A stretch of DNA of 64,000 nt from Rhizobium jaguaris (GCF_003627755.1 NZ_CP032694.1:1913501-1977500), one strand, 5' to 3'; shown: positions 35,728 through 45,036, numbered from the stretch's first letter. The notes: generated by a model not told the origin, from the letters alone. Program-made: numbers and translations.

Positions 35728-35810
35728 GTGGCACGCCCTAGGGGAGTCGAACCCCTCTTTACAGAATGAAAATCTGTCGTCCTAACCGATAGACGAAGGG
35801 CGCGTGCTGT
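35728..35810. repeat. 83-bp perfect direct repeat, copy 2 (contains tRNA-Glu)
   Basis: Identical to 33515-33597. See that entry. Confidence 0.85.
35729..35803 (-). tRNA. tRNA-Glu (anticodon TTC)
   Basis: Identical in sequence to the tRNA-Glu at 33516-33590, with the anticodon loop TTTTCAT and CCA encoded. Confidence 0.95.
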
Positions 35811-35960
35811 TGTGTGGCGCGCTTATAGCGGGGGGATTTCATTACCGCAAGCGCCTATTTCGTTTTTTCTTGGAAAAAATGACAGAAGCATAACGCTGCG
35901 GCGAAACTTGAATAAGCCTGCCTTAACAGGATGTTGCATGGATTTGCGGAGAGGGGCGGC

Positions 35961-36770
35961 TTATAGTCCCGCTCCGCTTTGCGCCTGCGTGATCAGAGGC
36001 TTGCCATCTTGCCCCTGACCCTTCGACGCAACGATATGCGCCAGCATCAATGCTTCCTTGCTGTCGATTTTCCGGGCATTGGAGCCGCGGACAGGCATGA
36101 TTTTCGACGGCGTGGCGTCCGCCGTTGGCTTCATCGGGCTTCCCGATGTATAGGCGGCGTTGCGGATGACGGGCGGAGGGATTACCGCCTGGGACGTTTG
36201 GTCGACGGGCATACCGCCATCGCCCTGTTGTGGCGTGACATTCTGCAGCGCACCGGGCGGCATGCTGTAGACGCTGCGCATGATCGGGGTGGGTCCCTGC
36301 GGCTGTCCGGCACCCGGCTGCGTGTTGGCCAGCGTTCCGTCGGGATTGACGGTAATCGGCGCTGGCGTCGAATAGATGCTGCTTCTATTGGCGTTGACCG
36401 CCGTCGGCTGCGTCACCAGCCCGGCGATGCCCGCTGGTGCATCCGTGGCAACAGGTGTTGCGCCGGCCGGAGCGGCCGGGAAGTAGGCTTGACTGCCCGT
36501 CTGCTGGGCAACCATCTGCGGCTGCGCGCCATGCACGCTGTGGACCAGTGGATCGCGATAGGCGACCTCGCCCTTTTGCCGTTTCGCCTCGGCTTTGGTG
36601 TTGAGAGCGTCGGCAAGCTGTTCTGCGGCGCTCGGCTGCGGCGTGACCTCGGCCGTTTGTTGCGGCTTGTCGCTCGTCGTCGCGCAGCCGGCGAGCATTA
36701 CAAATGACATGGCGGCGGCAATAGCGCTTGCAAGCTTTTTATTGCCGGATAAAATTGGCCTATCGCACAA
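35961..36770 (-). CDS. Proline-rich lipoprotein
   Basis: 269 residues. The signal peptide (KKLASAIAAAMSFVMLAGC) ends in the lipobox LAGC, followed by a long Pro/Gln/Ala/Thr-rich disordered region and a conserved-looking C-terminus (KIDSKEALMLAHIVASKG). No ATG gives a sensible signal peptide, so TTG at 36770, preceded by GGGAACG, is the likely start. Probably an envelope protein of rhizobia, function unknown. Confidence 0.75.
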   Translation of the reverse strand: MCDRPILSGNKKLASAIAAAMSFVMLAGCATTSDKPQQTAEVTPQPSAAEQLADALNTKAEAKRQKGEVAYRDPLVHSVHGAQPQMVAQQTGSQAYFPAAPAGATPVATDAPAGIAGLVTQPTAVNANRSSIYSTPAPITVNPDGTLANTQPGAGQPQGPTPIMRSVYSMPPGALQNVTPQQGDGGMPVDQTSQAVIPPPVIRNAAYTSGSPMKPTADATPSKIMPVRGSNARKIDSKEALMLAHIVASKGQGQDGKPLITQAQSGAGL

Positions 36771-36974
36771 AGGACGTTCCCCGCTTAAAAATTAGCACCG
36801 GAACGGCCTCTCGCGAGGGACGATGATAACGTGCGGCGCTGACTGGGAACGATGACCGCACGAAATCCGATGCATGATGCTTCGAGTCGTCCAAGCATGC
36901 CGGAGAGCGGGTATGACCGGCAAGCGCGAAACCGATGGCTCCGCGCGTGCCGTAAGCTTCGCGAAAGCTAGCGC

Positions 36975-37415
36975 CTACCAGGCGCCGGTGTTGGGCATCG
37001 AAGCCCAGGGCTCGGCCGGAGCAAGATCGGCGCCCTTCTGCAGGATCTCAATGGAAATGCCATCCGGAGACCGCACGAAAGCCATGTGACCGTCGCGGGG
37101 CGGCCGGTTGATTGTAATGCCATTGTCCATAAGTTTCTGGCAGATTGCATAGATATCATCAACCTCATAGGCGAGGTGACCGAAGTTGCGTCCTCCGGTA
37201 TACTCTTCAGGGTCCCAGTTATAGGTAAGCTCCAGACTGGGAGCGCCGCGGCTTCGCGACGCGTCGACATCCTCGCTGGCAGCAAGGAAAACGAGTGTGA
37301 AACGGCCTTTCTCGTTTTCGTAGCGACGGGTTTCAGTGAGGCCGAAGAGAGTGCTATAAAAGTGCAGCGAGGCGTCGAGATCGGTAACGCGGACCATTGT
37401 GTGGAGATAACGCAT
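36975..37415 (-). CDS. gloA: Lactoylglutathione lyase (glyoxalase I)
   Basis: 146 residues, a single VOC-fold protein. Metal-ligand segments are recognisable: YLHTMVRV near the start, [18 protein letters not shown] and ISIEILQKG, corresponding to the His/Glu sites of GloA. It detoxifies methylglyoxal with glutathione. ATG at 37415 has an AGAGAGG site upstream. Confidence 0.93.
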   Translation of the reverse strand: MRYLHTMVRVTDLDASLHFYSTLFGLTETRRYENEKGRFTLVFLAASEDVDASRSRGAPSLELTYNWDPEEYTGGRNFGHLAYEVDDIYAICQKLMDNGITINRPPRDGHMAFVRSPDGISIEILQKGADLAPAEPWASMPNTGAW

Positions 37416-37612
37416 TCTATTTCCTCTCTAATGTTGTGCTGGACACGATCATGAAACGAGACACCAGCTTCAGGCAAGACTTGGCGCAATAATCTACGGA
37501 TGGGAATAAACGAAAACTAGGACTTGCGCTTTTCCGTTACCAAGATGTTAATCTTGATTTCAAGGAATCAGTTAACCGTAACAGTGTGACGCGTAATCGA
37601 GGGCTGGCTAAG

Positions 37613-38191
37613 ATGGGTGATAGAATTTCATCGAAGGGAATCGTCGACTTCGGAGAGATGTCGGGCGAAGCCGTCGAGCTCATCGAAATCTCCGGCGTCG
37701 TCAAATGGTTCGACGTCGCCAAGGGTTTTGGCTTCATCGTTCCTGACAACGGTATGCAGGATGTGTTGCTGCATGTGACCTGCCTGCGTCGCGATGGTTA
37801 TCAGACCATTCTCGAGGGAACGCGTATCGTTGCCCTGATTCAGCGTCGCGAACGTGGCTATCAGGCTTTCAAGATCCTCTCCATGGATCAATCGACCGCT
37901 GTGCACCCGTCGCAGATGCCGCCTGTGCGCACGCATGTCCAGGTGACGGCAACCAGCGGCCTGGAGCGCGCCTTGGTCAAGTGGTTCAACCGCACCAAGG
38001 GATTCGGCTTCCTGACGCGCGGCGAGGGCACGGAGGATATTTTCGTGCATATGGAAACCTTGCGTCGTTTCGGTCTGGCGGAGCTGCGGCCAGGGCAGGT
38101 GGTCCTCGTCCGCTTCGGGCCGGGTGAGAAGGGATTGATGGCTGCGGAAATCCATCCGGATGCGCCAAGCCCGGTGACGCGGCCGCATTGA
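37613..38191 (+). CDS. Double cold-shock-domain protein
   Basis: 192 residues with two cold-shock domains, each with RNP1-like motifs: [17 protein letters not shown] (about 29-45) and [17 protein letters not shown] (about 121-137), separated by a linker. Tandem CspA-like proteins are normal in alphaproteobacteria and bind RNA or single-stranded DNA. The next gene starts 1 base after the stop, so the two are probably cotranscribed. Confidence 0.93.
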   Translation: MGDRISSKGIVDFGEMSGEAVELIEISGVVKWFDVAKGFGFIVPDNGMQDVLLHVTCLRRDGYQTILEGTRIVALIQRRERGYQAFKILSMDQSTAVHPSQMPPVRTHVQVTATSGLERALVKWFNRTKGFGFLTRGEGTEDIFVHMETLRRFGLAELRPGQVVLVRFGPGEKGLMAAEIHPDAPSPVTRPH

Positions 38192-38192
38192 C

Positions 38193-38702
38193 ATGAGCAG
38201 GGTTACGTTTTCTTTCGTTTTGAAGAGCGCCGTCGTGGCGCTTTTTCTTGTTGGAGCATCCGCACCCGCCTTTGCAGCACAAGCGACCAGCGAGAAATTG
38301 ATGGCGTTCGATTCGGAACAGTTGTCGATCCAGACGGCTAAGGGCGTGACGCACAAGTTCACTGTGGAATTGGCGTTGACCGAGCCGCAGCTCGAGTTCG
38401 GCCTGATGTATCGCAAGAGCATGCCGGCCGATCACGGCATGCTGTTCAATTTCGGTGCTCCCCGTCCGGTCATGATGTGGATGAAGAACACCGTGTTGCC
38501 GCTCGACATGCTCTTCCTGGACAAGAACGGCGTCATCACGCACATTCAGGAAAACGCCGTACCCTATTCGGAAGCGATCATCAGCTCCGAGGGGGCGGTG
38601 CTTTACGTCATCGAGCTGAACGGCGGTATCGCTAGGAAGCTTGGCCTTGCTGTCGGCGACAAGGTGACCAGCGCCACGATTTCCGCCAACCTCGCCAAGT
38701 AG
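38193..38702 (+). CDS. DUF192 (UPF0127) exported protein
   Basis: 169 residues with an N-terminal signal peptide (cleavage near AFAA) and a DUF192 beta domain: GLMYRKSMPADHGMLFNFG, MWMKNTVLPLDMLFLD and VIELNGG. It acts in the periplasm. Function unknown. Confidence 0.9.
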   Translation: MSRVTFSFVLKSAVVALFLVGASAPAFAAQATSEKLMAFDSEQLSIQTAKGVTHKFTVELALTEPQLEFGLMYRKSMPADHGMLFNFGAPRPVMMWMKNTVLPLDMLFLDKNGVITHIQENAVPYSEAIISSEGAVLYVIELNGGIARKLGLAVGDKVTSATISANLAK

Positions 38703-38832
38703 ATTTTTCGTCGGGGATCAGCACCTCGACGCCATTTTAGCTGTTGCAGCATGGAGATGAACCGTGTATCTCCGCACTCGTTCTGCAGAGCGGAACAACG
38801 CGATCCCCTAAAGGGGATTATGCGTATGGGCA

Positions 38833-38909
<77 letters not shown>

Positions 38910-39464
38910 TCGCCATATGATTGAATTCATGGCGCAATTTCCAATTTCGTGAGCGACGGTAATTTTCTAAAATCAACCGGCCGGATCGGATTGGTACCCA
39001 TTTTCTGCCCTTTCCCGGGAGTTCACACCGTTCTGCGGTATAGGTCCGCTCGAATTCTTCCACGGTCATTCCGAGCGATCCAGATGACGGAATCGCGGCG
39101 ATTTCTCTCTAATGAGATATGCATCGAAGCCCTTGAAGCTTTCGGGATTGGTTCAACATCAAGGTGAATGAAACGAAGCCATACGGCATCGTGGCCTTCG
39201 GAGACGCCCGCCTTGACGGAGATGGCGCCGACCTACCGCTCCTGCGCAAACACCTCATATACCTCAATTTTTCGACGGAAACGGCTCGTGGCTATCGAAG
39301 CCACGGCGATGCGGCCGGATGTTCGCTTGTCGTAGGCATGTCCTCTGTTTTGCGGACTATTTTTCGCCCAAAGGTATCGGGAGATATTGAATTGCTAAAT
39401 TAGAGGTATACTTTTTCTCGGGTTGTATCCGTTTTTCCATAGGCCAGACCGAAGGAGTTAGCAG
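38910..39464. other. Intergenic region without a supported gene
   Basis: About 555 bases after tRNA-Pro. Frames on both strands are short, lack ribosome sites and show no recognisable protein. Local GC is lower than in neighbouring core genes, suggesting acquired or decayed DNA. Confidence 0.5.
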
Positions 39465-39935
39465 ATGAAAAAGCTGGCGGTTGCAATTATTGCTGCATCG
39501 ACCGCGCTCGCAGGCGTGGGTGAAGCCTACGCATTCCCCATCGTAACATTGACGGTTCCGGAAGTTTCGAGCAAGGCGCAGCCGGTGCAATACCGCCGGG
39601 GTGACCAGCCTCGTCGCGGAAGTAACCAGGTTCGTCGCCCCCGCCGCTCCGATCGCTGGTATAATGGCTACCGTGGGAGTCGATACCACCGGCATGGCTA
39701 TAGACGCAGCTCGAATGGCTGGTGGTATCCCGTTGCCGCCTTCGGTGCCGGAGCATTGATAGGTGCCGCTGCGGCTCGTCCGGCGCCGGTTCGTCATGCG
39801 CCTGTGCAAGTTGTCGGTCTTCCGCCTCGGCACGTTCAATGGTGCACGAACAGATGGCGCACCTATCGCGTGTCAGACAACACCTTCGTACCACGGGTTG
39901 GCGAAAGAGCGGTTTGCCGCTCGCCGTATTTTTGA
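39465..39935 (+). CDS. BA14K family protein
   Basis: 156 residues: signal peptide (KKLAVAIIAASTALA, cleavage near AYA), an Arg/Tyr/Gly-rich stretch, a hydrophobic segment (VAAFGAGALIGAAAA) and the C-terminal BA14K signature QWCTNRWRTYRVSDNTFVP with two cysteines. Brucella BA14K proteins are immunoreactive envelope proteins with lectin-like activity. A strong AAGGAG site precedes ATG 39465. Confidence 0.88.
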   Translation: MKKLAVAIIAASTALAGVGEAYAFPIVTLTVPEVSSKAQPVQYRRGDQPRRGSNQVRRPRRSDRWYNGYRGSRYHRHGYRRSSNGWWYPVAAFGAGALIGAAAARPAPVRHAPVQVVGLPPRHVQWCTNRWRTYRVSDNTFVPRVGERAVCRSPYF

Positions 39936-39967
39936 TCGAAAACGCTACGAAATAGCAACAGCTACAG

Positions 39968-39992
39968 CCCGCCACCATCAAGTGGCGGGTTT
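39968..39992 (+). terminator. Intrinsic terminator after BA14K gene
   Basis: CCCGCCAC and GTGGCGGG pair around a 6-base loop, followed by TTTG. It lies about 33 bases after the stop. Confidence 0.7.
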
Positions 39993-40216
39993 GCTTGTGC
40001 AGGAAGGTGGCCTATTCTCGCCACAATGAATGTGAGTTGAAGCCCAGCCGGCGCGTCCGGCGCCTCAAGCTTCGAGAGAGCGGCTGCTGGAAGTCATCTA
40101 ATATCTCACTCGAAAAGCGTATATCGAAGCTCTCTCAACCTGCTTCGATTTCCCGCCAGGTTTGATGAACCTTGGGCGAGCATCCGAAAAGGGGCTCATT
40201 CTTGTCCATCGTCCGC

Positions 40217-40759
40217 TCATTTTGCATTATTCTGTGGTTGTTTCTCAAAGAGCTTGAGCTGATCAAGGGCCTTCTGTAGTGCGGCAAGTTGTTCCGGTGT
40301 CCATTTTGGAGCATTGCCGCCGCTGTCTTTGCCACCCTTTCCAGATGCGGGCGGGATGAACGAGAAACTGCCCTTGCTCAGGTCGGCAGTGGCGACGTTT
40401 TTGAAGGTAACGGTAATCGTGTTTCCGCGATTGGCACTGGAGCTTTCCCCATGTCCAGCGCTTGCGCCCAGGGTTCCACCTGCAGTGCCAATTGGCACGT
40501 CTGCGACATTCAATTGAACGTTGCCCGTGTCACCCGCGGTGACTGCAATAGCGAACTGCACCTGAACCTCATCGACCATCATGCCGATCTTGTCTTTTCC
40601 GGCATATTTCTTCTGCAGCCTGTGAAGCGAGTCCGCAACATCGTTCAAAGCTGTGTCGAGCGAGATGTCACTCGGCTTCGCGACTTGCGCAGGCGTAAAG
40701 CTGGCGCAGCTCGCCAGTGCTGACGACATCAGCGTCAAAATAGCAAACACCTTGCACAT
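40217..40759 (-). CDS. Lipoprotein resembling a trypsin-co-occurring (trypco2) domain
   Basis: 180 residues. The signal peptide ends in LASC (SSALASCAS), a lipobox. The mature part (DTALNDVADSLHRLQ, then DEVQVQFAIAVTAGDTGNV, and TITVTFKNV) has the helix plus beta-sandwich pattern of trypco2-like domains. This resemblance is tentative. A glycine-rich stretch and a helical tail follow. It shares orientation with the lipoprotein at 41192-41842, 432 bases away. Confidence 0.65.
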   Translation of the reverse strand: MCKVFAILTLMSSALASCASFTPAQVAKPSDISLDTALNDVADSLHRLQKKYAGKDKIGMMVDEVQVQFAIAVTAGDTGNVQLNVADVPIGTAGGTLGASAGHGESSSANRGNTITVTFKNVATADLSKGSFSFIPPASGKGGKDSGGNAPKWTPEQLAALQKALDQLKLFEKQPQNNAK

Positions 40760-41191
40760 GACTGTTCCTCAGGTTGAACAAGCCATGATCGCCGGGGGCG
40801 CGGTTTAGTCCATCGCCACAAAAGGCGGTGTCTCTACCACTCTAAGACGATGATGTTTTCATATGAACCGGGCGAAACTCCTCGCTGTGGTGCGAACTTC
40901 TATTTTGGGGGAGACGCCATCGCAGACATGGCATCGAGGCGAAATTGGACACGTGCGATGCGGAAGCTGCTATCGAGCTTCGCTAGGTCGCTCATGTCCT
41001 TGCCACACCAACGATCAAAACGTGCGCCGTTGTCCTGATCATCGAGAACCGGAATTACGGCGCCGCCGGCTTGTGGGCGACGTTCCCGAAGTACTTCAGT
41101 GTGGTGCCGGCTCAAAGCTAATCCCGCAAATGAGGGACGGTGAATGCGCCATCCCCCATCACTGCGTTTGCCCGTTAACTGATGGACGATG
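40760..41191. other. Intergenic region without a firmly supported gene
   Basis: About 430 bases between two lipoprotein genes. A minus-strand frame ending at 40900 contains VIPVLDDQDNGARFDRWCGK, which looks protein-like but has no credible start and overlaps the neighbouring gene. It may be decayed coding DNA. Confidence 0.4.
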
Positions 41192-41842
41192 TTATTTAAC
41201 TTGATCGGCGGTGACACCGAACACGACGTTTTTGCGCGTTGATTTGAGGGTTTCTTGCGCACTTCCGTCATAGCCGCCGTTGCCAATCGTTATTTTGTCA
41301 AAGGGCGGGCGGCTGTAAACGTCTGCCTTCTTGGCTACCGCTACAGCGGATGTGATATAGTACGGTTTGTTGCGCGGCAGGATTGTTTCTCTACACGCTT
41401 TTGCGATGTTATTGGTAATGAACCTCGTAGGGTCGTCATCTGTGTTCATTGTTGACGTCGTGAAGCCCGTTACCTTTACCCTGGTATATGGTACTCTCAG
41501 GGTTGTGACGCCGACGCCAAAATAAGCTCCTGAAAGATAGACTTGATCCTGTACAACTTCGTCCGGGTCAGAGCTCGCGGATGTGAATGAAAGAGCTTTC
41601 AGCGCGTTTTGTTTCTTGAAGTCATTCTGACAAAGCTCATAGAATTTTCCGGCTGAATCCTGATGATAGATCCGGCCTGGCTTAAGAAGGTCGGATGAAA
41701 CGAGTGCGGTAGAGTACGCGCCGGGTCTTAATGCTTGAGACGCGGCGGTTTGACTTAGAAGTGGATTTGGTTTCTGGATGACGTCGCTTGTACAAGACGT
41801 CAGCATCAATAGTCCGAAACAACTAATATAAAGCTTCTGCAT
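41192..41842 (-). CDS. Hypothetical lipoprotein
   Basis: 216 residues from ATG 41842 (GAGGG upstream). The signal peptide QKLYISCFGLLMLTSC ends in a lipobox. The mature protein contains GRIYHQDSAGKFYELCQNDF and a beta-rich centre (YFGVGVTTLRVPYTRVKVTG). GC is lower than in the surroundings. I do not recognise a family. With the neighbouring trypco2-like lipoprotein it may form an accessory envelope pair. Confidence 0.6.
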   Translation of the reverse strand: MQKLYISCFGLLMLTSCTSDVIQKPNPLLSQTAASQALRPGAYSTALVSSDLLKPGRIYHQDSAGKFYELCQNDFKKQNALKALSFTSASSDPDEVVQDQVYLSGAYFGVGVTTLRVPYTRVKVTGFTTSTMNTDDDPTRFITNNIAKACRETILPRNKPYYITSAVAVAKKADVYSRPPFDKITIGNGGYDGSAQETLKSTRKNVVFGVTADQVK

Positions 41843-42085
41843 CCAAAGACCCTCTTTTAGCGGCAAAGTATTTAGAGTGAATGACTTTAAACTATAGAGG
41901 GAAACGAAGTACTGATTCTGGTTGTAAGTCAATCGACGCTATGGCGGCGAAGAAATAAACGCACATAAAAGCGAAACGAATGCCGGCGCGACCATGAAAC
42001 TTCGCCCTTCGTCGCCGAAGCGAAGTATTTTTCGAGGCGCTTCGGCGCGAGCTGGAACCTATTCGGTTGAACAGAGGAGGATGGA

Positions 42086-42247
42086 ATGCTGCGCACGATC
42101 CTGCTGGTTATCCTGATCGTGGTCATGTTCGGCGCGTTGCCGTACTGGCCCTACATGGCGCCGCTTGGATTCGGCTATGGCCCTTCGAGCGTCGCGCTGG
42201 TCCTGCTGGCTATTGTCCTCATGCTGGTGCGTATGAGGCGGATATAG
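42086..42247 (+). CDS. DUF3309 small membrane protein
   Basis: 53 residues: MLRTILLVILIVVMFGALP, then YWPYMAPLGFGYGPSS and a second hydrophobic helix. This is the DUF3309 pattern, a two-helix micro-protein common in proteobacteria. GAGGAGG lies 5 bases before the ATG. Function unknown. Confidence 0.88.
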   Translation: MLRTILLVILIVVMFGALPYWPYMAPLGFGYGPSSVALVLLAIVLMLVRMRRI

Positions 42248-42450
42248 AGCCTGTTGCCGACGCGAGTTGTGAGTGCGGATCGAGCAGGGTGGCATCGAAT
42301 GGCTAAGGTAACGGGGCGCCACCATTTTTGCTTGAAACCACGCGGATTCGCGGCTAAGCAAAATCCCATGTTGCTCTGCCTTTACCGGCCGGGCGAAGGC
42401 AAGAGAAGCAAAAGGCGGGACTGTCCCGCTTACCCGGAGGCGCTGCAGCG

Positions 42451-42756
42451 ATGCCTGCCAAGATTTACCGTCCCGCAAAAACCGCCATGCAGTCCGGCAA
42501 GGCCAAGACCCATTTGTGGGTTCTGGAATTCGACCAGGAGATCCCGCGCAAGATCGATCCGATCATGGGCTATACTTCTTCGGCGGACACGCGCCAGCAG
42601 CTCAAGCTGACCTTCGATACGCAGGAGCAGGCCGAGGCCTATGCCCAGCGCAATGGCATCGAATATCGCGTTCTCCCCCCTAAGGACGCCAACCGTCAGG
42701 TGGTTTCCTACACCGACAACTTCCGTTTCAATCGCATCCAGCCCTGGACCCATTGA
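42451..42756 (+). CDS. NDUFS4-like ETC complex I subunit domain protein
   Basis: 101 residues matching the ETC complex I subunit (NDUFS4/AQDQ) family: AKIYRPAKTAMQSGKAKTH, WVLEFDQE, MGYTSSADTRQQLKLTFDT and NFRFNRIQPW. In mitochondria this is an accessory subunit near the matrix arm; in alphaproteobacteria it is a complex I accessory subunit encoded apart from nuo. A GGAGG site precedes ATG. Confidence 0.92.
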   Translation: MPAKIYRPAKTAMQSGKAKTHLWVLEFDQEIPRKIDPIMGYTSSADTRQQLKLTFDTQEQAEAYAQRNGIEYRVLPPKDANRQVVSYTDNFRFNRIQPWTH

Positions 42757-42851
42757 GTGCGGCGCTGATTGAATTCGGCGCCCATTGAGTTTGACGGAAG
42801 TTTCAGGCATGTGTTGTCGGCCGCCACAAGTTCGCGGCGGCTTGGATTTCA

Positions 42852-42928
<77 letters not shown>

Positions 42929-42938
42929 TCTTCTTTTT

Positions 42939-44235
42939 TGTCCGACCCGAAGACATAGGTAACAGCTTGTTCCTAAGACATGGGTGACAATCTCGTGCCG
43001 AACGGATTGTCGATGGTTTGCAAAGTCCTCTGCTCCAAGTCGATATATCCCAGATCATAGTGCATGAAGCTTATGAGCCAAATGCCATCGTCGACTTCTT
43101 TGATGCCCAGTTTCTGTCCTGCCAGCACGGTCGAGATGTTGATCTTCTTGCGGTGCATGCAGATGCGGCCGCAATTGGTCACGAGTGCATCTCTGTCGTG
43201 GAAGGGATAGGTGATCTCCGGCAGGCCCCGATAGGGGCGCGACGATGCGGTGTAGATGTCTGCGGGAGCTTTCATCGCAAGCGCCTCATGCGGCCGTTCG
43301 GTATTGAATTCGCTTAAGAAAGCATCGAAGCGCGCCTGTTGCTGCAGGATGTTTTTGCCGGGCGGGCGGGTCGCCTCTTTCTTGAGCGTTAAATGCATGC
43401 GCTCATGCCGGCCGTTCTCTTGCGGATGGCCTGGCCTGATGCGCTCGAGTGTGATGCCGAGTCTCAGCCACCATACCGACAGCTTCGAGAGATTGTAGAG
43501 GCCATTGGGACTGGCAAACGGCAAGCCATTGTCGGAGCGGATGGCGGTGGGAAGTCCGCGCTCGGCAAACAGCCGCCGGAAGGCATCGAAGACGCCTTGT
43601 TCGCGCGTTGATTCGAAGGCTTCGCAAGCGAGTAGGAACCGCGAGGCCTGGTCGGTGACCGTCAGCGGGTAACAATATCGTCCGTCGCCGAGCTTGAACT
43701 CGCCCTTGAAGTCGGCGCACCAAAGATCGTTCGGCATGAGCGCCTGTGACAAGGCGGTTCCCTCGGCGCGGTGACGTTGCCGCTTGCGGGCATGCGTGAC
43801 CAGCCCGTGCCGGTCGAGAATGGCATGTACCGTGCTTTGAGCCGGTACACGTACGTCTCCGGCAAGCTTCCTGACCAGCAGCTCCCTGATCTTCCTGGCG
43901 CCCCAATGCGGCTTGTTCTTCTTGCATGAGACAATCATCGCCTCGACCGGCTCGGGCAGTTGATTGGCGTAGCGCACCGGTCGGCGCGACCGATCCGTCA
44001 GGGCTTCCAGCCCCTCATCCTTATAGCGGTTGAAGATCTTGTAGCCGGTCTTGCGCGAAATGCCGAACTCCCGGCACACATCGCTCATACCTTCGCCCTC
44101 AAGCAAGCGGGCGACAAATCGTAGACGTTCCTCCATCACCGAAGTCTCTTTCCACGGCATCAACACCTCCCGCAAAAGCAAAAAGTGTTACCCATGTCTC
44201 CGGTACAAAACGTCACCTATCTCTCAGGTCTGGCA
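42939..44235 (-). mobile_element. IS481-family insertion sequence (about 1.3 kb)
   Basis: One transposase gene flanked by imperfect terminal inverted repeats of about 40 bases: the left end starts TGTCCGACCCGAAGACATAG, and the right end, read on the minus strand, TGCCAGACCTGAGAGATAGG. Both include a second ACATGGGT block. Ends are TG...CA. A clear target duplication is not visible (at most TTT on both sides). Confidence 0.8.
42973..44160 (-). CDS. IS481-family transposase
   Basis: A 395-aa DDE transposase. An N-terminal helix-turn-helix (CREFGISRKTGYKIFNRY, residues 29-46) is followed by the rve-type catalytic core: D150 in LWCADFKGEF, D210 in IRSDNGLPF and a Glu in HPQENGRHER (about 248). 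ATG 44160 with GGGAGG upstream is preferred to a longer frame. The gene looks intact, so the element may be active. Confidence 0.92.
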   Translation of the reverse strand: MPWKETSVMEERLRFVARLLEGEGMSDVCREFGISRKTGYKIFNRYKDEGLEALTDRSRRPVRYANQLPEPVEAMIVSCKKNKPHWGARKIRELLVRKLAGDVRVPAQSTVHAILDRHGLVTHARKRQRHRAEGTALSQALMPNDLWCADFKGEFKLGDGRYCYPLTVTDQASRFLLACEAFESTREQGVFDAFRRLFAERGLPTAIRSDNGLPFASPNGLYNLSKLSVWWLRLGITLERIRPGHPQENGRHERMHLTLKKEATRPPGKNILQQQARFDAFLSEFNTERPHEALAMKAPADIYTASSRPYRGLPEITYPFHDRDALVTNCGRICMHRKKINISTVLAGQKLGIKEVDDGIWLISFMHYDLGYIDLEQRTLQTIDNPFGTRLSPMS

Positions 44236-44319
44236 TTTCCTAACTACCTGATTCTTATTATTTAATTTCCGCTTTTGGGTCACTGAGTTTCAACGGTGGG
44301 AGCATTGCGCTGCTGAAAC

Positions 44320-44336
44320 GACACGTTCAACGTGTC
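44320..44336. terminator. Short perfect hairpin at the end of the 53-aa membrane ORF
   Basis: GACACGTT and AACGTGTC pair around one base and include the stop codon of the small minus-strand ORF. No T-run follows. Confidence 0.35.
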
Positions 44337-44488
44337 TCCACTGGCCATCCGCCCCTGTCCGCAGGTCGGGTGGCGTCGACCGCCATATCGATCAGGTCAT
44401 ATCCGGCTATCGCGCCCATCAGTTTTATGACGATGACTGCCACGCCCAGCAGCGCAAGCGTAGCGATTATCCTATCATGTTTCTTCAC
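44327..44488 (-). CDS. Putative 53-aa single-pass membrane protein
   Basis: GTG at 44488 preceded by GGGGAAG at good spacing. The product begins KKHDRIIATLALLGVAVIV, then KLMGAIAGYDLIDMAVDAT, giving one membrane helix at about residues 7-26 and a polar tail. No family recognised. It lies between the IS481-family element and a headless Lrp gene, and is divergent from the latter. Confidence 0.5.
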   Translation of the reverse strand: MKKHDRIIATLALLGVAVIVIKLMGAIAGYDLIDMAVDATRPADRGGWPVETR

Positions 44489-44559
44489 AGTTCTTCCCCA
44501 ACGCCTTGTGAAATCTGCGTTTTGCGCAGTTGGCAGCAGTATATCGAGTTTGCTGTGGA

Positions 44560-45036
44560 GCGCTACGGGAAGCTCTCGAAGAGGCCGGCATCATCGACCG
44601 CTATGTAGCGGTGCTCGATCCGGTCAAGGCGGGATTGCCGCTCTTCATGTTCGCGCGCGTCTGGCTGACGGCCGAGGATGCCGAGACCATCGACCACTTC
44701 ATGGAAGCGATGAAGAAATTGCCGCAGGTGATGCAGTGCTACATCATGCTCAGAGAACGCGACGCCTTAATGCGCGTCGTTGTTTCCGATCTCGACGACT
44801 ATCGGCAATTTCAGTCGACGCATCTCACGAGGGTCAACGGCATCCAGAACGTCAAGACGGACGTACCAAGCCAGATCGTCAAACAGACCTACGCACTGCC
44901 TTTGCGCCAAATGCGAGACGCTTCGCGTGGCGATGTGGAGCCTCAGCCGGCGTTCAGGTCCGCGATTTCGCCGTGCCGTGCCAGGAGGCGAGGGGAGGTC
45001 ATGTCGCCGGTCTCTTCGTCGACCATGACCGCATAG
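44560..45036 (+). pseudogene. Lrp/AsnC family regulator, N-terminus lost
   Basis: The readable part begins ALEEAGIIDRYVAVLDP and continues through the RAM/ligand domain (FARVWLTAEDAETID, VMQCYIMLRERDALMRVVVS, DVPSQIVKQTYALPL). The helix-turn-helix that should precede it is absent: upstream sequence does not encode it in any frame and no start is credible. The frame also runs on past the normal end. It lies 325 bases from the IS481-family element. Probably a deletion remnant. Confidence 0.8.

Noticed and set aside
39164..39403. 79-aa + strand ORF upstream of the BA14K gene
   Set aside because: Starts at GTG without a convincing Shine-Dalgarno; composition and lack of a recognisable motif suggest chance.
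40900..41286. 128-aa minus-strand ORF between the two lipoproteins
   Set aside because: Part of it looks protein-like, but it has no good start and overlaps the downstream end of the neighbouring lipoprotein gene; perhaps decayed coding DNA.
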